Shown here: positions 43,603 through 52,672 of the stretch, piece by piece
Layout of the letters: each line of letters opens with the position of its first letter
Position numbering within the stretch: position 1 is the stretch's first letter
Assembly: GCA_942492445.1 (NCBI GenBank)
Contig: CALOEW010000030.1
Span: 8,293 to 72,292 of the forward strand
Direction: 5' to 3'
From: NORP240 sp942492445
Lineage (GTDB): Bacteria; Pseudomonadota; Gammaproteobacteria; Pseudomonadales; Pseudohongiellaceae
Length of the DNA: 64,000 nt
Made by a program: the position numbers and the translations under genes
The notes under the pieces: model-generated
What the model saw: the letters and a program-made list of their open reading frames with translations, nothing else
The model's database searches: none
Told to the model about the DNA's origin: nothing

Positions 43603-44643
43603 ATGGAGATTGAAAAAGTAGCCGTGCTGGGCGGTGGCAGTTTCGGCACGGTCATCGCGAACATCATTGCCGAAAACGGCTACCCGGTATTTTTCTGGAT
43701 GCGCAGCAGAGAAATGGCACGGGAAGTGAACGAGCGACGGGAAAATACCCAGTATCTGCCAGGGTACCGGTTGCACCAGAATGTCACGGCAACCAACGAC
43801 ATGCGAACCGCTGTTGCCGATGCCGACATCATTTTCGTGGCCGTGCCCAGCCACTCGTTCCGGGCCGTAGTTCGCCTGATGCGACACTTCTTCCCACTCG
43901 AGGCGATGCTGATCAGCACCACCAAAGGGATCGAGCGGGGCACATTTATGCTGATGAGCCAGATTCTGCGCCAGGAAGCACCCAGAGCCAGGGTTGGTGT
44001 GCTGAGTGGGCCTAATCTGGCCAAGGAAATCGCCCTCCGGAATCTTACCGGTACTGTGATCGCAAGTGAACATGTCAGCGTCCGCGAAGCGGTGAAGAAA
44101 ATACTGGCGTCCGACTATTTCCGCGTATACAGCAATGATGATTTTTTCGGGATCGAGTTGGGTGGTTCGCTGAAAAATATTTACGCGATCATCGCAGGGC
44201 TTGCGGCTGCCCTTGGCATGGGCCATAACACCAATAGCATGCTGATTACCCGCAGTCTGACTGAGATGGCGAGATTCGGGCGGGAGTTGGGCGCCGACCC
44301 CATGACCTTTCTGGGGCTGGCCGGGGTCGGTGATCTTATTGTAACCTGTTCTACGCCCCTTAGCCGAAACTACCGAATCGGCTACATCCTCGGTAAGGGA
44401 AAGTCCCTCGACCAGGCAATCAGCGAAGTGGGGCAGGTCGCGGAGGGATTGAACACGTTGCAGTTGGTGAAGCAGAAGGCCGATGAACTGGAGGTTTACA
44501 TGCCGCTGGCCAGTGCGCTATACCGTGTTATCTATGAGGGAGAATCAATTGAAAAAATCATCCCTTCACTGATGCAGAGTGAACAGGCGCTTGACGTGGA
44601 ATTCGCAGCCCGGGACGAGAAGCAACTGAACCACAAGGAGTAG
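43603..44643 (+). CDS. gpsA: Glycerol-3-phosphate dehydrogenase [NAD(P)+]
   Basis: 346-residue enzyme reducing dihydroxyacetone phosphate to sn-glycerol-3-phosphate for phospholipid synthesis. NAD-binding VAVLGGGSFGTVIANI at the N terminus; STTKGIERGT and LSGPNLAKEI around the active site; catalytic lysine in GGSLKNIYAI. ATG 43603 (MEIEKVAV); the frame is open a few codons further up. Three bases before the DUF4389 gene, as in Pseudomonas. Confidence 0.97.
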   Translation: MEIEKVAVLGGGSFGTVIANIIAENGYPVFFWMRSREMAREVNERRENTQYLPGYRLHQNVTATNDMRTAVADADIIFVAVPSHSFRAVVRLMRHFFPLEAMLISTTKGIERGTFMLMSQILRQEAPRARVGVLSGPNLAKEIALRNLTGTVIASEHVSVREAVKKILASDYFRVYSNDDFFGIELGGSLKNIYAIIAGLAAALGMGHNTNSMLITRSLTEMARFGRELGADPMTFLGLAGVGDLIVTCSTPLSRNYRIGYILGKGKSLDQAISEVGQVAEGLNTLQLVKQKADELEVYMPLASALYRVIYEGESIEKIIPSLMQSEQALDVEFAARDEKQLNHKE

Positions 44644-44646
44644 CAG

Positions 44647-45324
44647 ATGGATGATGATCTGGATGATGTAACGGATCACCTGAAGGAACGCTCCACTTGG
44701 CTGCGTATTTTCTTTATGGTGGGGTTTGCTCTGGCACTTTACGTCGTGGGGATCGTAATTCTGTTCATCACCCTGGCACAGGTACTGTTCAATATTTTCA
44801 CTGGCGCCGACAACCGCAACCTGCGTCGCCTGGGTGCCGATCTGGCTGAGTACGTGAATCAGATTCTTCGGTATCTCACATACAATACCGATGTCCGGCC
44901 GTTCCCGTTCAGTCCGTTTCCAGATCAGAGCGACGCGGATGGGGACAACGGCGGCCCCGAAGATTCCGATGGGGGTAACGAATTTTCAGAGCGTGGCGAC
45001 GAAGCAGCCAGTCACGGCGCTGGCAGGAGCCGGGAGGGCGCTGCCGGGCCTGACGTAAAAAAAAACTCCCGGGATCAGAATCCATCTGATTCCGGGGAGC
45101 CAATTGACGAACAGCACTTGACAGAGGAATCAATCATGTCCAAGGATCAGAACCCGGGCGATGACTCGCAAGCCGGCAACGGTGACGAGGGGGCCAGCCT
45201 GACGAGCCTCGCAGACATCAAGGTCAGGAAAACGGAACAGAAAGAGCAGAGGCCAAACCCCTTTGCCAGGCTGCAGACAGGCGGGCCGGTGTCGGGCGAC
45301 GGTAACCCGGAACATAAAGAGTGA
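44647..45324 (+). CDS. DUF4389 membrane protein with long acidic tail
   Basis: 225 residues. The first ~95 form the DUF4389 domain: one strong membrane helix (FFMVGFALALYVVGIVILFI) and RLGADLAEYVNQILRYLTYN. The remaining ~130 residues are low-complexity, rich in Asp, Glu, Gly, Ser and Asn, and presumably disordered. Homologues beside gpsA in pseudomonads are usually about 100 residues, so the tail is an oddity, and it contains an internal in-frame ATG at 45136. Function of the family is unknown. Confidence 0.75.
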   Translation: MDDDLDDVTDHLKERSTWLRIFFMVGFALALYVVGIVILFITLAQVLFNIFTGADNRNLRRLGADLAEYVNQILRYLTYNTDVRPFPFSPFPDQSDADGDNGGPEDSDGGNEFSERGDEAASHGAGRSREGAAGPDVKKNSRDQNPSDSGEPIDEQHLTEESIMSKDQNPGDDSQAGNGDEGASLTSLADIKVRKTEQKEQRPNPFARLQTGGPVSGDGNPEHKE

Positions 45325-45404
45325 CCAGGGCCTGCCTGAAGACGCGGTGTGCAGGTCGGCACCAGGGAGAGTGATTATCAGACTCCGAACGAACCCGCTG
45401 GATC

Positions 45405-46339
45405 ATGTTTAGCATCGTTACAAGCTATTACTTCCGGATACCTGCGGCGCTGGTGCTGTTGTGTGCCATGACTGTCGTGTCGGCACAACAGGGGCAGGTG
45501 GCTGCCGCAGTCGGCGGCCAGCCACTGCTGCAACCGTTTGCGGAATCGACTGTCATTGATTTCCAACAGCAGAGCGATGTCAATTATCAGCTGGTGCTGG
45601 GCAGTATGCGGCGGATTACGGGTCGAGTTTAGTGCCGGAGCAGGCGGAGCGACTGCGCGGAAACCTGACCCGCATCACCTATGAGATTCCGCAGGGTTTC
45701 TCAGGCGCCGATGTCATCGATTTCTATCGTGCCCAGGCAGATGAACGGGGATATACCAGTCTTTTCAGTTGTAACGGCAGAGGCTGCGGTAACAGTAACT
45801 ACTGGGCTAACGACGTTTTTGACAACCGTTTGCTGTACGGTCCGGAAAGAAACCAGTATTACATGGCACTGCAGGCTGACGGTGCCGACAACCGTACCAG
45901 CTATCTGGCAGTCTACGTAATAACCCGGGCCACTCGTCGACTCTATGTCCATCTGGAAGTTCTCGAAAGCAGTCAGGAAAGCGCAACGCCTACCCTGGAG
46001 TTGTCACTGGAGAACCTGCTGGAATACCGCAGCCTGCGGCTCTACAGCCTGGAATTCGATGACAGCGACAGGCTGATTGATCAGGGGGGCGTCGGAGCTG
46101 TGCTGCAGTTGCTGCAACAGAATCCGTCGCTGTCGGTCTACGTCGTAGCCCATATGGGGGGGACGGGGGATCTTGACGAGCTGTTGCGTCGTTCCCGGCA
46201 GCGGGCGGAGCAGCTGCGCGAGTTGCTGATTCAACAGGGGATCGATGGTGACCGGATTGTCGCGCGGGGGGTTGGCCCCCTGGCGCCACTGTGCAGTGAG
46301 GGGGATTGCGGAGCGCGGGTTGAGCTGGTGCTGCAGTAG
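45405..46339 (+). CDS. DUF4892/OmpA-C-like exported protein (frame broken once)
   Basis: Two adjoining frames make one protein of about 310 residues. The first (45405-45632) has a signal peptide (IPAALVLLCAMTVVSA) and the start of a DUF4892 domain (VNYQLVLGSMRRITG). The second, from 45632, continues VPEQAERLRGNLTRITYEIP and ends in an OmpA-like peptidoglycan-binding segment (SLSVYVVAHMGGTGD, RSRQRAEQLRELLIQQGI, IVARGVGPLAPLC). One missing base in GTTTA at about 45625-45631 (GTTTTA would restore the frame) explains the break. Predicted periplasmic or outer-membrane associated; function unknown. Confidence 0.7.
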
Positions 46340-46343
46340 CCGG

Positions 46344-46889
46344 TTAACCACTCTTCACCAGGGACAGGAATTCGTTGCGTGTTGATTGGCTGTTACGAAA
46401 CGCGCCCAGCATGCAGGAGGTGGTCATGACAGAGTTCTGTTTTTCCACTCCGCGCATCATCATGCACATGTGCTGAGCTTCGATAATGACGCCGGCTCCG
46501 GTACCTTGTGTCTGCGATAGGATAGCTTCCGCGATCTGTTTGGTGAGCCCTTCCTGGATCTGTAACCTTCGTGCGTACATGTCCACAATCCTTGCGATTT
46601 TGGACAGGCCAATCACCTTGCCCCTGGGAAGATAAGCTACATGGCACTTCCCGATAAAGGGGAGCAGGTGGTGTTCGCACATGGAATACAGTTCGATATT
46701 TTTGACGATGACCATTTCATCGGAATCGGAAGGAAAGAGGGCGCCGTTGATGACGTCGTCGATCCTGAGGCGGTATCCGTGAGTCAGAAACTCCATGGCC
46801 TCCGCGGCTCTTCTGGGGGTGTCCCTGAGTCCCGGTCGCTCCGGATCCTCACCGATTGCTTCAATAATTCGCTGGTAAGCGTCGTCCAT
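46344..46889 (-). CDS. folE: GTP cyclohydrolase I
   Basis: 181-residue enzyme that opens GTP to 7,8-dihydroneopterin triphosphate, first step of tetrahydrofolate (and queuosine precursor) synthesis. Zinc/active-site motifs SMCEHHLLPFIGKCHVAY and QHMCMMMRGVEKQNS, and the TSCMLGAFR end, are intact. The gene converges with the DUF4892 gene and is divergent from prmB. Confidence 0.97.
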   Translation of the reverse strand: MDDAYQRIIEAIGEDPERPGLRDTPRRAAEAMEFLTHGYRLRIDDVINGALFPSDSDEMVIVKNIELYSMCEHHLLPFIGKCHVAYLPRGKVIGLSKIARIVDMYARRLQIQEGLTKQIAEAILSQTQGTGAGVIIEAQHMCMMMRGVEKQNSVMTTSCMLGAFRNSQSTRNEFLSLVKSG

Positions 46890-47009
46890 CCTCAGCCTCG
46901 AGATGCAGTGTAATCTGCTGTGCTGCTCGTTGAGCGGCTACCCTACGATACCCGGTAGGATTGGTAAAGATTTTTTTCTACGCCCGACCATCCCTGCTAT
47001 GCTGCTGCC

Positions 47010-47891
47010 ATGAACGTAGCGGAATTCATGGACCGACTGGAGCGACGCTTCGAAGCAGCTTCGCTCTGCTATGCCCACGGTACCGATAATTCTCGGGACG
47101 AGGCCGCGTATCTGGTATTCAGCACCCTGTCACTGAGTTGGGATGACTACCCCTTGGTGCTGCAACAGGAGTTGACCGGCGCGGAGTTGGAGTTGCTGGA
47201 AGAGCGGGCGCGACGGCGACTAACCGAGCGCATCCCGACCGCGTACCTGGTGGGAACTGCCTGGTTCGCCGGTTACCCGTTCAGATCCGACCAGCGCGCC
47301 CTGGTACCACGTTCACCGATTGCGGAACTGGTGCAGAACCGCTTCCAGCCGCTGCTGCCGGCTGCGCCGGATCGGGTTCTTGATCTCTGTTGCGGGGGTG
47401 GCTGTATCGGTATTGCCACTGCTCTGGAATTTCCCGATGCCCGCGTCGACCTGGCTGACATTTCTGCCGACGCACTTGGGCTTGCCAGGGAGAATATTGA
47501 TCTGCATGGGCTGGCGTCGCGAATGGAAACCGTTCAATCCGACCTGTTCGACAATCTCGGCGGGCGTCGCTACGATTTTATCGTCTGCAACCCGCCTTAT
47601 GTCAGCCAGGAAGAAGTGGATACTCTGCCTGCCGAATTTCGGCACGAACCGCGCTCCGGTCTGGTTTCCGGTGATCAGGGGCTGGAGCTGCCCAGTCGAA
47701 TCCTTGCCGGGGCAGCCGACTCTCTGAACGAATCGGGCAGTCTGGTGCTGGAAGTGGGTTATTCCCACTCGCTGCTGACTCAAAGGTACCCGGACATTCC
47801 GTTTCTGTGGCTGGAATTTGATCGGGGCGGTGAGGGTGTGCTGAGGCTGACCCGGGATCAGTTGCTCGAGTACAGGCAGCGCTTCATTTAG
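47010..47891 (+). CDS. prmB: 50S ribosomal protein L3 glutamine methyltransferase
   Basis: 293-residue SAM-dependent enzyme methylating a glutamine of ribosomal protein L3. SAM motif VLDLCCGGGCIGIATAL, the catalytic NPPY in IVCNPPYVSQEEVDTLPAEF (the EEVDTLP segment separates PrmB from PrmC) and HEPRSGLVSGDQGLELPSRI are present. ATG 47010; followed by aroC as in many gammaproteobacteria. Confidence 0.95.
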   Translation: MNVAEFMDRLERRFEAASLCYAHGTDNSRDEAAYLVFSTLSLSWDDYPLVLQQELTGAELELLEERARRRLTERIPTAYLVGTAWFAGYPFRSDQRALVPRSPIAELVQNRFQPLLPAAPDRVLDLCCGGGCIGIATALEFPDARVDLADISADALGLARENIDLHGLASRMETVQSDLFDNLGGRRYDFIVCNPPYVSQEEVDTLPAEFRHEPRSGLVSGDQGLELPSRILAGAADSLNESGSLVLEVGYSHSLLTQRYPDIPFLWLEFDRGGEGVLRLTRDQLLEYRQRFI

Positions 47892-47972
47892 TGTACAATG
47901 CCCTGCTTTTCGCCAGGGTGCGCCCGGGTTTTTTGCGCGACCAGGCGGCTAACCTGACAGGCCCCCGTTTCA

Positions 47973-49049
47973 ATGTCCGGCAACAGCATAGGCAGGCTTT
48001 TTACCGTTACCAGCTTTGGCGAGAGCCATGGGCCGGCTATCGGCTGCATAGTGGATGGCTGTCCACCAGGTCTCGAAATCAGCGAGGCAGACCTGCAGGC
48101 GGACCTGGATCGACGCAAGCCGGGACAATCACGCTTCACCACCCAGCGTCGCGAGCAGGACCAGGTGAAAATTCTGTCCGGCGTGTTTGAAGGAAGAACT
48201 ACGGGAACACCCATCGGACTGCTGATCGAAAACACGGACCAGCGTTCCGGAGATTACAGCAGGATCAAGGATCAGTTCCGCCCCGCGCACGCGGACATTA
48301 CCTATCACTACAAATACGGATTCCGTGATTATCGCGGCGGCGGGCGGTCTTCGGCGCGGGAAACGGCCATGCGCGTTGCAGCCGGTGCGATAGCCAGGAA
48401 GTACCTGCGCCAGGAGGCGGGCGTGGCGATCAACGGCTATCTCAGCCAGCTGGGTCCCATCAAAGCCGAAACCATTGACCTGGACGAGGTGTCGAGGAAT
48501 CCGTTTTTCTGCCCTGATGCCAGTAAGGTCCGGGAAATGGAGGATTTCATGGTAGCCCTGAGCAAAGAGGGCAATTCCATTGGTGCGCGAATCAACGTGA
48601 TTGCCAGCGGTGTGCCCGCCGGTCTCGGTGAGCCGGTTTTCGACCGGCTTGATGCCGAGCTTGCCGCGGCGCTGATGAGCATCAATGCCGTAAAAGGTGT
48701 CGAAATCGGAGCCGGATTTCGCAGTGTCGAACAGAAGGGCACGGAACACCGGGATGAAATCACCCCGGGGGGGTTTCTCTCCAACAATGCCGGTGGCATT
48801 CTCGGCGGCATCTCCAGTGGACAGGATATTCTCGCCAGTATCGCCCTCAAACCGACTTCAAGCCTGCGCATTCCCGGTCGTTCCATCGACGTGCATGGCA
48901 ACCCCGTCGAAGTGGTAACCACGGGACGTCATGATCCCTGTGTGGGAATTCGCGCTACCCCGATCGCCGAGGCAATGGTTGCTATCGTATTGATGGATCA
49001 CTACCTGCGGCACCGGGCACAGAACACGGCAGGTTTCTCAAAGTCCTGA
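47973..49049 (+). CDS. aroC: Chorismate synthase
   Basis: 358-residue FMN-dependent enzyme of the last shikimate step, providing chorismate for the aromatic amino acids (trp genes lie 8 kb downstream). Signatures GESHGPAIGCIVDGCPPG, YRGGGRSSARETAMRVAAGA and RHDPCVGIRATPIAEAM are present. ATG 47973. Frame intact. Confidence 0.97.
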   Translation: MSGNSIGRLFTVTSFGESHGPAIGCIVDGCPPGLEISEADLQADLDRRKPGQSRFTTQRREQDQVKILSGVFEGRTTGTPIGLLIENTDQRSGDYSRIKDQFRPAHADITYHYKYGFRDYRGGGRSSARETAMRVAAGAIARKYLRQEAGVAINGYLSQLGPIKAETIDLDEVSRNPFFCPDASKVREMEDFMVALSKEGNSIGARINVIASGVPAGLGEPVFDRLDAELAAALMSINAVKGVEIGAGFRSVEQKGTEHRDEITPGGFLSNNAGGILGGISSGQDILASIALKPTSSLRIPGRSIDVHGNPVEVVTTGRHDPCVGIRATPIAEAMVAIVLMDHYLRHRAQNTAGFSKS

Positions 49050-49215
49050 GCCCGGGGGCGAGTCCCGGTGTCGCAGGTCCCGGGGATGAACCGGCGAATG
49101 CAAGGCTGAGGCCGCTTTAGGATACTCATTGCCCGATGACCACGGGGCCGACACTGATTATCACGGCACAACACACTGATTGGTTTACAGAACGAACAGC
49201 ATGAAGGATAGAAAA

Positions 49216-50643
49216 ATGGCAGGTAAGACCTTGTACGACAAGATTTGGGATGCACATCTGGTAACGCAGCGTGCGGATGGCACTGCGCTGATCTACATCG
49301 ATCGGCAGCTGATTCACGAAGTCACCTCGCCGCAGGCATTCGAGGGGCTGCGACTTGCCGGCCGTAAACCCTGGCGCCCTGAAGCCAATCTTGCCACCCC
49401 CGACCACAATATACCGACCACGAGGGAAGAGCGCAGTCGCGGCCTGGAGGGTATTAAGGATCCCATTTCCCGAATCCAGGTAAAAACCCTGGATGACAAC
49501 TGTCGGGAATTCGGCATCCTGGAACTGGGCATGAACGATCTGCGGCAGGGAATCGTGCACGTGGTCGGCCCCGAACAGGGTGTGACGCTGCCCGGCATGA
49601 CTATCGTCTGCGGCGATTCGCACACATCGACACACGGTGCATTGGGAGCACTGGCCCATGGTATAGGCACGTCCGAAGTGGAACACGTGCTGGCGACCCA
49701 GTGTCTGCTGCAGAAGAAAATGAAAAACCTGCTGGTGCGGGTCGACGGGCAGCTGGGGCCGGGAGTCACCGCCAAGGATATCGTACTGGCGATCATCGGC
49801 AGGATAGGGACTGCCGGCGGAACCGGCTACACCATTGAGTTCGCCGGTGATGCCATCCGCTCGCTGTCGGTCGAAGGGCGCATGACGGTCTGTAACATGG
49901 CCATAGAGGCTGGCGCCCGCGCCGGTCTGGTAGCAGTTGACGACACTACGCTGGACTACCTCAAGGGGCGCCCCTTTGCGCCCTCCGGGTCGTTATGGGA
50001 GCGTGCGGTCGTTGCCTGGAAAGAGCTGGTCAGTGACCCCGATGCGCATTTCGATCAGGTAGTGGAGCTGCAGGCCGGGGACATCGAGCCACAGGTAACC
50101 TGGGGTACTTCGCCGGAAATGGTGGTGCCGGTGAGCGGGCGTATTCCCGATCCGGCCGGGGAGCTCGATGCCGGTAAGCGCAGTAACATCGAGCAGGCAC
50201 TGAAATACATGGGCCTGCAGCCTGGCACGGCAATCAAAGACATTCAGCTGGACTATATATTCATCGGTTCCTGCACCAATTCCAGAATCGAGGACCTGCG
50301 AGAAGCGGCCCGGGTAGTTCAAGGCAAGAAAGTGGCCGACAACATTGAACTGGCGATGGTGGTTCCCGGTTCGGGACTGGTCAAGCAGCAGGCGGAAGCC
50401 GAGGGGCTGGACCGGATCTTTACTGACGCCGGGCTGGAATGGCGGGAGCCGGGCTGTTCCATGTGCCTGGCCATGAATGCCGATCAGCTTCCGGCGGGCA
50501 AGCACTGTGCGTCCACGTCCAATCGCAATTTCGAAGGCCGGCAGGGATTCGGGGGACGCACGCATCTGGTCAGCCCTGCCATGGCTGCGGCGGCCGCGGT
50601 CGCCGGCCATTTTGTCGACGTCCGCCAGGCCAACATCGGATAA
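49216..50643 (+). CDS. leuC: 3-isopropylmalate dehydratase large subunit
   Basis: 475-residue [4Fe-4S] aconitase-family subunit of leucine synthesis. Cluster cysteines in GSCTNSRIEDLREAA and PGCSMCLAMN, plus VCGDSHTSTHGALGALAHGI. I start at ATG 49216 (MAGKTLYDKIWDAH) because AAGGA lies 9 bases upstream; ATGs at 49180 and 49201 are less likely. Followed after 21 bases by leuD. Confidence 0.96.
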   Translation: MAGKTLYDKIWDAHLVTQRADGTALIYIDRQLIHEVTSPQAFEGLRLAGRKPWRPEANLATPDHNIPTTREERSRGLEGIKDPISRIQVKTLDDNCREFGILELGMNDLRQGIVHVVGPEQGVTLPGMTIVCGDSHTSTHGALGALAHGIGTSEVEHVLATQCLLQKKMKNLLVRVDGQLGPGVTAKDIVLAIIGRIGTAGGTGYTIEFAGDAIRSLSVEGRMTVCNMAIEAGARAGLVAVDDTTLDYLKGRPFAPSGSLWERAVVAWKELVSDPDAHFDQVVELQAGDIEPQVTWGTSPEMVVPVSGRIPDPAGELDAGKRSNIEQALKYMGLQPGTAIKDIQLDYIFIGSCTNSRIEDLREAARVVQGKKVADNIELAMVVPGSGLVKQQAEAEGLDRIFTDAGLEWREPGCSMCLAMNADQLPAGKHCASTSNRNFEGRQGFGGRTHLVSPAMAAAAAVAGHFVDVRQANIG

Positions 50644-50664
50644 ACCCGAAGGAGTATAGAGACA

Positions 50665-51315
50665 ATGAGAAAATTCAGTGTAGAAGAGGGTGTGGTAATT
50701 CCTTTGGACCGGGCCAATGTGGACACCGATTTCATAATTCCGAAGCAGTTTCTTAAATCCATCAAGCGAACCGGATTCGGACCCAACCTGTTCGACGAGC
50801 ATCGCTATCTGGACAAGGGCGAGCCGGACTCGGACAACAGCAGGCGTCCACTCAACCCGGATTTCGTCCTGAACAAACCACGCTACCGCAACGGGACAAT
50901 CCTGCTGGCCCGGGAAAATTTCGGCTGTGGTTCGTCCCGTGAGCACGCGCCATGGGCTCTGGACGATTACGGAATCCGGGTGATCATTGCCCCCAGCTTT
51001 GCCGATATATTTTATAATAATTGCTTTAAAAATGGATTGTTACCTATTGTTTTAGATAAAGAAATTGTTTCCAGGCTGTTCAACGAAGTAAGCCGGACCG
51101 AAGGCTACTCACTGGCAGTGGATCTGTCCCGTCAGGTGATCACAGCCCCCACCGGCGAGGAGATTCCCTTCACGGTGGACGAGTACAAGAAGCACTGTCT
51201 GCTTAATGGCCTGGATGAAATCGGAGTGACCCTGCAGGATGCCGACGCCATCAGGCGGTTCGAGCGACAGTGGCGGGAGCATTCGCCCTGGTATTTCGGC
51301 CAGGCCGACCAGTAG
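50665..51315 (+). CDS. leuD: 3-isopropylmalate dehydratase small subunit
   Basis: 216-residue swivel-domain partner of LeuC. NVDTDFIIPKQFLKSI, ENFGCGSSREHAPWALDDYG and FADIFYNNCFKNGLLPIVL are all conserved. The last segment is written in strikingly AT-rich codons: about 69 bases at 51003-51071 are only about 20% GC while both flanks are GC-rich, yet the protein sequence is canonical. leuB, usually next, is absent; asd follows 28 bases later. Confidence 0.95.
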   Translation: MRKFSVEEGVVIPLDRANVDTDFIIPKQFLKSIKRTGFGPNLFDEHRYLDKGEPDSDNSRRPLNPDFVLNKPRYRNGTILLARENFGCGSSREHAPWALDDYGIRVIIAPSFADIFYNNCFKNGLLPIVLDKEIVSRLFNEVSRTEGYSLAVDLSRQVITAPTGEEIPFTVDEYKKHCLLNGLDEIGVTLQDADAIRRFERQWREHSPWYFGQADQ

Positions 51316-51343
51316 CGGCAATCCATTGACGGAGAGAGACACC

Positions 51344-52365
51344 ATGAAAAAATATAACCTGGCGGTCGTCGGCGCTACCGGCGCTGTCGGTGAAGTCATG
51401 CTGAATATTCTCGAACAGCGTAGCTTCCCTGTTGACCAATTATTTCCGCTGGCCAGCGAGCGTTCGGCTGGCTCGACCGTAATGTTCAAGGGACGCCCGG
51501 TCAAGGTGCAGGACCTGGCACAGTTCGATTTCACTCAGTGCCAGATCGGCCTGTTTTCGGCCGGAGGCAGTGTGTCGGCGGAGTACGCTCCCAAGGCGGG
51601 AGCGGCGGGCTGTGTTGTCATCGATAACACTTCCCATTTCCGCTACGACGATGACATTCCCCTGGTGGTACCGGAGGTCAACCCGGAAAGGATAGCCGAC
51701 TACAGCAATCGCAATATCATTGCCAATCCCAATTGTTCAACAATTCAGATGTTGGTGGCGTTGAAGCCAATTCATGATGCGGTGGGCATCAAGCGGATCA
51801 ATGTGGCTACCTATCAGGCAGTGTCAGGCACCGGCAAGGCCGCCATTGAGGAGCTGGCGAAGCAAACTGCGGATCTGCTCAATGGCCGCGAAGCGCGGAG
51901 TGCAAGGTCTATCCCAAGCAGATTGCGTTCAATGCCATTCCCCAGATCGACAAGTTCATGGATAACGGCTATACCAAGGAAGAAATGAAAATGGTCTGGG
52001 AAACCCGCAAGATCTTCGGCGACGATTCCATTCAGGTGAGTGCGACCTGTGTGCGAATTCCGGTTTTCTTGGTCATTCCGAGGCGGTTCAGGTAGAAACT
52101 GAAAAACCACTGACTGACGGAGGAGGTCCGCCGCCTTCTTAAAGCCATGCCGGGGGTGGTGGTCATCGATGAACGCAAGGACGGCGGGTATCCCACCGCA
52201 GTTACTGATTCTGTGGGCCAGGACGCAGTTTTCGTAGGTCGAATACGTCAGGATATCTCCATGAAAAACGGCCTGAACCTCTGGGTTGTCTCAGACAACG
52301 TACGTAAGGGAGCTGCACTGAATTCAGTCCAGATTGCTGAACTATTGATAAAAGACTTTTTATAA
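51344..52365 (+). CDS. asd: Aspartate-semialdehyde dehydrogenase (frame broken three times)
   Basis: Converts aspartyl phosphate to aspartate semialdehyde for lysine/diaminopimelate, threonine and methionine. N terminus KKYNLAVVGATGAVGEVML; catalytic cysteine in NPNCSTIQMLVALKP. The frame shifts at about 51893-51900 (one base missing before ECKVYPKQIAFNAIPQ), 52066-52071 (one T missing; GHSEAVQVETEKPLT) and 52111-52122 (one base extra; EEVRRLLKAMPGVVV). It ends DAVFVGRIRQDIS ... ELLIKDFL at 52365. Joined, the protein is normal length (about 340). Every indel is one base, so sequence error is more likely than loss of an essential enzyme. Confidence 0.85.
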
Positions 52366-52672
52366 TGAATACTTGCATGCGGTAGTGAAGAACTCGTCTG
52401 AGAAAAATATTGACCAAATCCGGGCGGCTTTGAGCAAATTCCCTTAAAATTACCCCGGGAGCGTCGTGAAAGGCGCTTAAATCGGTGGGAAACGGGTTTT
52501 TACAAACCTGAGGTGTTGAACCCAGGGTGCTGTTTTTTCAGGAATTAAAAATTCGAGTTGCGAGTTGATCGGTGTGCATGATGGAATAGACCGCAAACTG
52601 GATCGGCCCGTCCGCATCACTCAGACCGGAAATTCGGAGACCAGGGAATTTTTCGTAAGTAGGAAAGACTTT
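52366..52672. other. Intergenic region asd-fimV
   Basis: 307 bases, AT-richer than its surroundings. TTGACC at 52410-52415 and TAAAAT at 52445-52450 are present but too far apart for one promoter. No gene, tRNA or clear terminator is seen. It presumably holds the fimV promoter. Confidence 0.4.

Noticed and set aside
51890..52122. Programmed frameshifting in asd
   Set aside because: Three shifts in both directions at unrelated sequences without slippery-site or pseudoknot features; sequence error or mutation is simpler.
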